NCBI GenBank assembly: GCA_021781285.1 | Contig: JAJXXD010000178.1 | Span: 1-8,773 of the forward strand | Direction of reading: 5' to 3' | Length of the DNA: 8,773 bases | DNA from: a bacterium | Lineage (GTDB): Bacteria > SZUA-79 > Acidulodesulfobacterales > Acidulodesulfobacteraceae | Notes under the pieces: model-generated | Seen by the model: the letters and a program-made list of their open reading frames with translations, nothing else | What the model was told of the DNA's origin: nothing | Databases searched by the model: none | Part shown: positions 4,671 through 8,773 of the stretch, in pieces | Layout: each line of letters starts with the position of its first letter | How positions within the stretch are numbered: the stretch's first letter is position 1 | Position numbers and translations under genes: made by a program

Positions 4671-5606
4671 TTATTTTTTTACGACTTTTTTAAAATATTC
4701 CACGGTTTTTTTAAGCCCTTCTTCAATGCTTACCTTCGGATTGTATCCCAGAGTTTTTTTTGCAAGCGTTAAGTCGGGATTTCTTTGAATAGGGTCGTCT
4801 TTAGGCAGTTCTATGGATTTTATTTTAGATTTTGAGCCTGTTATAGATAAAACTAACTTAGCGAAATCGGTTATAGTGAATTCGTAATTATTTCCCATAT
4901 TAACCGGTCCGGTAAATCCGCTTTTGTCTTCAATAAACAACATAATACCGTCTATCAAATCAGATACATAACAAAAAGAACGGGTCTGCTTTCCGTCTCC
5001 GTAAACGGTTAAATCCTCCCCTCTTAGCGCCTGAACTATAAAATTGGAAACTACCCTGCCGTCGTTTTCGAGCATTTTGGGACCGTATGTATTAAAAACC
5101 CTTATTACCTTTATATCCGTTCCGTATTGCCTGTGATAGTCGAACATAACTGTCTCCGCCGCCCTCTTTCCTTCGTCGTAGCACGACCGTATAGAAACAG
5201 GATTTACGTTGCCGTTATAATTTTCCGGCTGCGGGTGGACATGAGGCGAACCGTAAACTTCCGACGTAGAAGTATGCAGAACGGGAATTTTAAGCCGCCT
5301 TGCGTTTTCCATAACGTTAAATATGCCGTAAACATTGTCTTTCATTGTTTTAAGAGGGTCTTTCTGATAATGGGGAACCGATGCGGGACAGGCTAAATTT
5401 ATTATAAAATCGGCCTCTATATTAAACGGTTCGCTTATGTCGCCTCTTATAACCTCAAAAGCGGGATTATTTTTGAATTCTTCTATATTATTTTTTGAGC
5501 CGGTATAAAAATTATCCATGCAAATAACTTCATGTCCGGCATTTAAAAGCCTTTCGCATAAGTTAGAACCGATAAAGCCTGCCCCGCCCGTCACAAGCGC
5601 TCTCAT
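4671..5606 (-). CDS. uxs: UDP-glucuronate decarboxylase (UDP-xylose synthase)-like NAD-dependent epimerase/dehydratase
   Basis: A 311-residue cytoplasmic short-chain dehydrogenase/reductase of the extended type, full length for the family. GGAGFIG (7-13) binds NAD, D31 follows the second strand, and the active-site set is T114, E116, Y143 and K147 (TSEVYG; CYDEGKR). Marks that favour UDP-xylose synthase over UDP-glucose 4-epimerase are ACPASVPHYQKDP (72-84), HPQPENYNGNVNP (124-136), GRVVSNFIVQAL (183-194) and GDGKQTRSFCYV (203-214). The expected reaction is UDP-glucuronate to UDP-xylose plus CO2, supplying cell-surface polysaccharide. A close sugar-nucleotide dehydratase/epimerase cannot be excluded. 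The gene starts 3 bases after cobJ, with its GGAGGA inside the last cobJ codons, so the two are coupled. No polysaccharide genes are visible in the window, so the link with cobalamin genes is unexplained. Confidence 0.88.
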   Translation of the reverse strand: MRALVTGGAGFIGSNLCERLLNAGHEVICMDNFYTGSKNNIEEFKNNPAFEVIRGDISEPFNIEADFIINLACPASVPHYQKDPLKTMKDNVYGIFNVMENARRLKIPVLHTSTSEVYGSPHVHPQPENYNGNVNPVSIRSCYDEGKRAAETVMFDYHRQYGTDIKVIRVFNTYGPKMLENDGRVVSNFIVQALRGEDLTVYGDGKQTRSFCYVSDLIDGIMLFIEDKSGFTGPVNMGNNYEFTITDFAKLVLSITGSKSKIKSIELPKDDPIQRNPDLTLAKKTLGYNPKVSIEEGLKKTVEYFKKVVKK

Positions 5607-5609
5607 AAT

Positions 5610-6416
5610 TTAATTTTCCTCCGCTATATTTTTATCAATGTTATTTTTGCTTAAATCGTATTTGTTTCCGTATCCTCTTCTCGTTATCATATATAAATCG
5701 TTTACGTATGTATTCCCGTTTCCTATTACTATCGTGGTATTCATGCTAACTATGTCGAATTTATCTATATTTTCGAGAGTCGTTATAACTATTTCCTCAT
5801 CAGGTCTCGTTACCGCCTTTGCAATAACGGCGGGCGTATCTTTCTCGATGTTTTCCAGCAGGATATTTTTTGCCATAGTCAGCTCTTCTTTTCTCTTCAT
5901 GCTTTTAGGGTTATAGATTATTATCACGAAATCGCCCGCCGCCGCCGCCCTGAGCCTTTTTTCTATATCTTTCCAAGGAGTTAAAAGGTTGGACAGCGAT
6001 ATAACGCAAAAATCGTTCGTAATAGGCGCGCCTGCCGCCGCTGAAACCGCGCAGAAAGCCGGTATTCCCGGAACAAACTCTACCGGAACTTTTCCGGTAA
6101 GGGATTCTTTGTCTATAATTTCGAGTAAAAGGCCGCTCATGCCGTAAATACCCGCATCGCCTCCGGAAACAAGCGCGACCGTTTTACCTTCCAAAGATTT
6201 TTTAACGGCTGTTTCGCATCTTTTGATTTCGTCTTTCATATTAAACGGCATTTTCTCCTGATTTTCATTTAATATACTGTCTATTTGCTTTAAATAAGAG
6301 GAATAGCCTATTACTATTTCGGCTTCTTTTATAGATTCCAGCGCTTTTTTACTCAAATGGTCCGCATCCCCCGGTCCTGTGCCGATAACCGTTATTTTTC
6401 CGTAATTGTAATGCAT
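5610..6416 (-). CDS. cobJ/cbiH: precorrin-3B / cobalt-factor III C17-methyltransferase
   Basis: A 268-residue SAM-dependent tetrapyrrole methylase that methylates C17 and contracts the corrin ring. Visible motifs: IGTGPGD (11-17), the SAM site and family signature; SGGDAGIYGM (84-93), the second signature; PGIPAFCAVSAAAGAPITND (116-135); SLSNLLTPW (140-148), typical of CobJ/CbiH; YNPKS (168-172); and MNTTIVIGNGNTYV followed by TRRGY near the C-terminus. Length is as usual for the stand-alone enzyme. Beside cbiG it most likely acts as the anaerobic CbiH form, on cobalt-containing intermediates. The start has AGGAG close upstream and lies 10 bases after the cbiG stop. A Lys/Asn-rich tail (252-268) extends past the domain. 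Confidence 0.95.
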   Translation of the reverse strand: MHYNYGKITVIGTGPGDADHLSKKALESIKEAEIVIGYSSYLKQIDSILNENQEKMPFNMKDEIKRCETAVKKSLEGKTVALVSGGDAGIYGMSGLLLEIIDKESLTGKVPVEFVPGIPAFCAVSAAAGAPITNDFCVISLSNLLTPWKDIEKRLRAAAAGDFVIIIYNPKSMKRKEELTMAKNILLENIEKDTPAVIAKAVTRPDEEIVITTLENIDKFDIVSMNTTIVIGNGNTYVNDLYMITRRGYGNKYDLSKNNIDKNIAEEN

Positions 6417-6426
6417 AACTCTCCTA

Positions 6427-7740
6427 TTAATTTATAGTGGCGACAGCCATTGTAACGTTTCCTTTTTTTTGCTTCGGGATTAACAATTCTTTTGCTTCAT
6501 TCTTTGCCGATAAAAGGGCGCACGGCTCGCAAACCGAATAGGCGCCCGTATATTTAAAACTTACCGATTCCTTAGTTTTAGCCGTTTTATTTACCATTTT
6601 ACCGGAATCCATAAAAGTATTTATTTCGTCTTTTGAATAAAAATCTATAAATCTACCGTATTTAAATCCAAAATCAAGAAGTCCTATTTCGTCTTCTTTT
6701 ATATCTATGGAAGCAATATTTCTTATCGAGTTTAGCGATAAATTATTTTCTTTAAACACCGACGATACAAATTTTTCTATTTCTTCAAAACTTGTTTTTT
6801 TATTACATCCTATTCCCACCACAAAGCGTTTGGGTCGTAAAATAACTAAATTTGGGGCGGAAAATAATATTTTTGAATCATCCTTTGCCGAAACTAAAAT
6901 TACTTTAGCTTTATTTAATTTTATTAAATCAAATGCCCCGACGACGTTTATATTTTCGGCATTGCTAAATTTACCGATATAAGATTTCACTTCGCCGAAC
7001 CTAAACATATTTTCAAGAACTATTTCAAATTTTTTGCCTTCTATGGAGGACATATTATATTCTAAAATCTTTTCTTTTTTGTTCTCTATAACTAAATCAA
7101 ATTTTTCCGCAAACATATCAATAGAAAAACGGTTCACGGTATCCGTTGCCGTAGTAATTACCGGTATCGATCCTTCAATAGACTCCGCAATATCTTCGGT
7201 AAATCTATTTGCTCCGCCTATATGCCCCGAAAGTAAGCTTACGACGAATTTACCCGCTTCGTCTATCGCTATAATCCCGGGATCCGTAAATTTATCCTTT
7301 ATATAAGGCGTAATAAGTCTGACTACCGCCCCTACGGCAAGAAAAAAAATGACATAATCGTATTCGCCAAGAAGTATTTTAATAGTGTAATTATCGGATA
7401 ATTTTTTATATAATTTAATATCCAGTATTACACGGTTTAAATCTTTATTAAATAAACCTTTCGATCGGTTCGTTTCTTCATTAGTTTCTCCGATAAAGTT
7501 GAAAGTTTTGCCGATTAGAGCATTTTTTTTATCTTCTATGAAAAAATGAACGTTTATAATTTCGGAAAATTCCCGTATATTGCCTGCAGCATTTTTTTTT
7601 ACAATATTTTTATAAATCTTTTCCGCATTATTTAACGAATTTTCTGATAGTATTACAAAAGCAATATTTGTAATCTTATAAATTGAATCAGGATTAATCG
7701 TCCTTATTTTTTCTGAACCCGTGCGAAAAGCTCTTATCAT
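6427..7740 (-). CDS. cbiG: cobalt-precorrin-5A hydrolase
   Basis: A 437-residue protein that opens the ring-A delta-lactone of cobalt-precorrin-5A, releasing the C20 carbon as acetaldehyde; it marks the anaerobic cobalamin pathway. The CbiG N-terminal domain shows FFLAVGAVVRLITPYIKDK (132-150), DPG..AIDEAGKFVVSLLSG (153-172) and HIGGAN (173-178). A variable middle part spans about 205-300. The C-terminal domain runs from VVGIGCNKKTSFEEI (307-321) to TGAYSVCEPCALLSA (398-412) and ends LLIPKQKKGNVTMAVATIN. The ATG at 7740 gives a 47-base overlap with cobM and about 20 N-terminal residues before the usual first strand (TNIAFVIL, 24-31). No other ATG, GTG or TTG gives a better start, so this one is kept with some doubt. 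The gene is very AT-rich with many ATA and AAA codons. Confidence 0.94.
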   Translation of the reverse strand: MIRAFRTGSEKIRTINPDSIYKITNIAFVILSENSLNNAEKIYKNIVKKNAAGNIREFSEIINVHFFIEDKKNALIGKTFNFIGETNEETNRSKGLFNKDLNRVILDIKLYKKLSDNYTIKILLGEYDYVIFFLAVGAVVRLITPYIKDKFTDPGIIAIDEAGKFVVSLLSGHIGGANRFTEDIAESIEGSIPVITTATDTVNRFSIDMFAEKFDLVIENKKEKILEYNMSSIEGKKFEIVLENMFRFGEVKSYIGKFSNAENINVVGAFDLIKLNKAKVILVSAKDDSKILFSAPNLVILRPKRFVVGIGCNKKTSFEEIEKFVSSVFKENNLSLNSIRNIASIDIKEDEIGLLDFGFKYGRFIDFYSKDEINTFMDSGKMVNKTAKTKESVSFKYTGAYSVCEPCALLSAKNEAKELLIPKQKKGNVTMAVATIN

Positions 7741-8491
7741 AAAGTTTTGACCTGTTTTCTTTAAAATATTTTCCTTTTAAAGCTTCTCCGACTATTAAAA
7801 CCGCCATATTTTTAACGGAAAAATCCCCGGCTTTTTTGACCACGTCTTTCAATTCGCAATTTATTAACATTTGACTTTTAAGCGATACGTCCTTGGCAAT
7901 AAGGCACGGCGTATTTTCAGGATAATATTCCTTTAAATCGCGGACGACCGGCTCTATAAGCCCGAAACTTAGATATATAGCCATCGTAGCCCTGTGGCTC
8001 GCAAGACTCTTTATATCCTGTCCTACCGGCATTTTACCCGTTCTTCCTTCTCCCCTGCAAAATATTACCGCCTGCGATACGTCCGGCATAGTCAGAATAG
8101 ACAAGTTGGCGGCGCTTGCGGCAAATGCCGCGGTAACCCCGGGTATAATTTCATATTTTATCCCCATTCCTTCCAGATAATGCATCTGTTCGTTTATTGC
8201 GGAATATATGGAAGAATCTCCGGCATGAAGAATAGAAATTATATATATTTTTTGTTCCGGTTCTAAAAGATTTTCTAATTTTTCCTTGATCTGCTCGAAA
8301 TCAAGGATTTTCATGTCTATTAATTCCGCTCCTTTTTTTATAACTCTTAGCATTCCGGGATTAATCAAAGAACCGGCATAAAAAACGGCATCAGACTTTT
8401 TTAATATTTTGGCGGCTTTTACCGTCAAAAGCTCGGGATCGCCCGGACCCGCCGATACAAAATAAATTTTGGATTTGCCGTGTTTTACCAT
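7694..8491 (-). CDS. cobM/cbiF: precorrin-4 / cobalt-precorrin-4 C11-methyltransferase
   Basis: A 265-residue SAM-dependent tetrapyrrole methylase that adds the C11 methyl group. Motifs: KIYFVSAGPGDPELLTVKAA (8-27), the SAM signature; VFYAGSLINP (36-45), characteristic of CobM/CbiF; HAGDSSIYSAINEQM (89-103), the second signature; PGVTAAFAASAANL (117-130); MPDVSQAVIFCRGEGRTG (135-152); and LASHRATMAIYLS (163-175). The GAGPGD motif is SAGPGD here. The 25-residue tail after GEALKGKYF is basic and overlaps the start of cbiG in another frame. The gene starts 6 bases after the cobI-like stop; only a distant AGGGG precedes it, so it is probably translationally coupled. Its product feeds CbiG, the next gene. 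Confidence 0.95.
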   Translation of the reverse strand: MVKHGKSKIYFVSAGPGDPELLTVKAAKILKKSDAVFYAGSLINPGMLRVIKKGAELIDMKILDFEQIKEKLENLLEPEQKIYIISILHAGDSSIYSAINEQMHYLEGMGIKYEIIPGVTAAFAASAANLSILTMPDVSQAVIFCRGEGRTGKMPVGQDIKSLASHRATMAIYLSFGLIEPVVRDLKEYYPENTPCLIAKDVSLKSQMLINCELKDVVKKAGDFSVKNMAVLIVGEALKGKYFKENRSKLYDKSFSHGFRKNKDD

Positions 8492-8497
8492 ATTATA

Positions 8498-8773
8498 TTA
8501 TACAAAAACCCCTATAAGAATCGAAAAATAATCGAAGTTCAAATCTTTCTTTTTCATAAAATCGTTTACAAGCATAGATTTCTCGATTAAATAAAGCTTT
8601 AGTCTTCCCGCTTCTAATTCTTTGCCACATAGCTCTTTAAACACATCTAAAATATCTTTTACATAACCGCCGGCTTTCATAAAAACTATAACTTGAGGCT
8701 TAAAAATCTTACCCGCAATAAACTTTATTTCGTTTTCTATCTCAGCTAAATCTTTTTTTACCGGAACGGATAT
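8498..8773 (-). CDS. cobI/cbiL: precorrin-2 / cobalt-factor II C20-methyltransferase, C-terminal part
   Basis: The minus-strand frame ending at 8498 is open to the window edge, giving the last 91 residues; the 5' end lies beyond 8773. An internal ATG at 8680 is not the start. The sequence KIFKPQVIVFMKAGGYVKDI, then LYLIEKSMLVND, then LNFDYFSILIGV has the C-terminal layout of CobI/CbiL: a V.MK strand, an E-K-hydrophobic strand and the closing YFSI.I strand of the methylase fold. The neighbouring cobM, cbiG and cobJ support this. The enzyme would be the first C-methylation step after precorrin-2/factor II. Identification rests on the short C-terminal part and context, so it is less certain than its neighbours. 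Confidence 0.75.
   Translation of the reverse strand: MSVPVKKDLAEIENEIKFIAGKIFKPQVIVFMKAGGYVKDILDVFKELCGKELEAGRLKLYLIEKSMLVNDFMKKKDLNFDYFSILIGVFV

Noticed and set aside
6362..6388. GCCGATAA at 6381-6388 as a second sigma-28 promoter
   Set aside because: It is the antisense of the cobJ VIGTG codons, and the expected -35 position (CCGCATCC) does not fit.
8498..8680. A 60-residue gene starting at 8680
   Set aside because: The frame is open to the window edge and the residues upstream continue the CobI/CbiL-like fold, so the ATG is internal.
1..8773. CRISPR array, cobalamin riboswitch, insertion sequence
   Set aside because: No regularly spaced long repeats, no B12-box-like leader and no transposase frame were seen. 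A riboswitch would be expected upstream of the operon, outside the window.

Overview
The window comes from an AT-rich, flagellate, probably Gram-negative bacterium that makes cobalamin by the anaerobic (early cobalt insertion) route. The evidence is a membrane chemoreceptor behind a sigma-28 (flagellar class) promoter, a run of CbiL/CbiF/CbiG/CbiH-type genes, and a UDP-xylose synthase-like enzyme typical of surface polysaccharide synthesis. I cannot name the species. The style would fit a low-GC deltaproteobacterium-like lineage, but that is only an impression.

Left part (1-2207): the 5' part of a 4-oxalocrotonate tautomerase family gene runs off the left edge on the minus strand, with its own sigma-70-like promoter. 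Divergent from it is a 564-residue methyl-accepting chemotaxis protein. It has a good sigma-28 promoter (294-320), which shows that translation starts at 374 and not at the upstream ATG at 311. A strong intrinsic terminator (2169-2207) closes this unit. A two-part inverted repeat (259-294) touches the sigma-28 promoter.

Middle (2208-4439): a tRNA-Asn(GTT) with encoded CCA and a near-consensus promoter is followed by a gene-poor stretch. This stretch holds a promoter with an overlapping 9-bp dyad and the broken start of a tyrosine-recombinase-like gene (MRIYKRGNTYW..., then a stop and frameshift). It also holds a 24-codon ORF on the other strand with a perfect ribosome binding site. This looks like the decayed edge of an integrative element at a tRNA gene. 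Next comes a minus-strand gene for a 508-residue membrane-anchored, exported protein of unknown function. It is visibly richer in G+C than its neighbours and contains a perfect 26-bp palindrome. Its upstream region carries a 22-bp direct repeat built from five copies of one 9-mer.

Right part (4440-8773, all minus strand, read right to left): a tightly packed operon of cobI/cbiL (C-terminal part only), cobM/cbiF, cbiG, cobJ/cbiH, a UDP-glucuronate decarboxylase-like gene and a small membrane protein. The four corrinoid genes cover C20, C17 and C11 methylation and the ring-contraction lactone opening of cobalamin synthesis. The sugar-nucleotide gene follows cobJ by only 3 nt with its Shine-Dalgarno inside cobJ, an odd pairing of pathways. 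The operon promoter, and any cobalamin riboswitch, would lie beyond the right edge.

No complete new multi-gene system is visible. The least explained items are the 508-residue exported protein with its palindrome and repeat-rich upstream region, and the integrase remnant beside tRNA-Asn.
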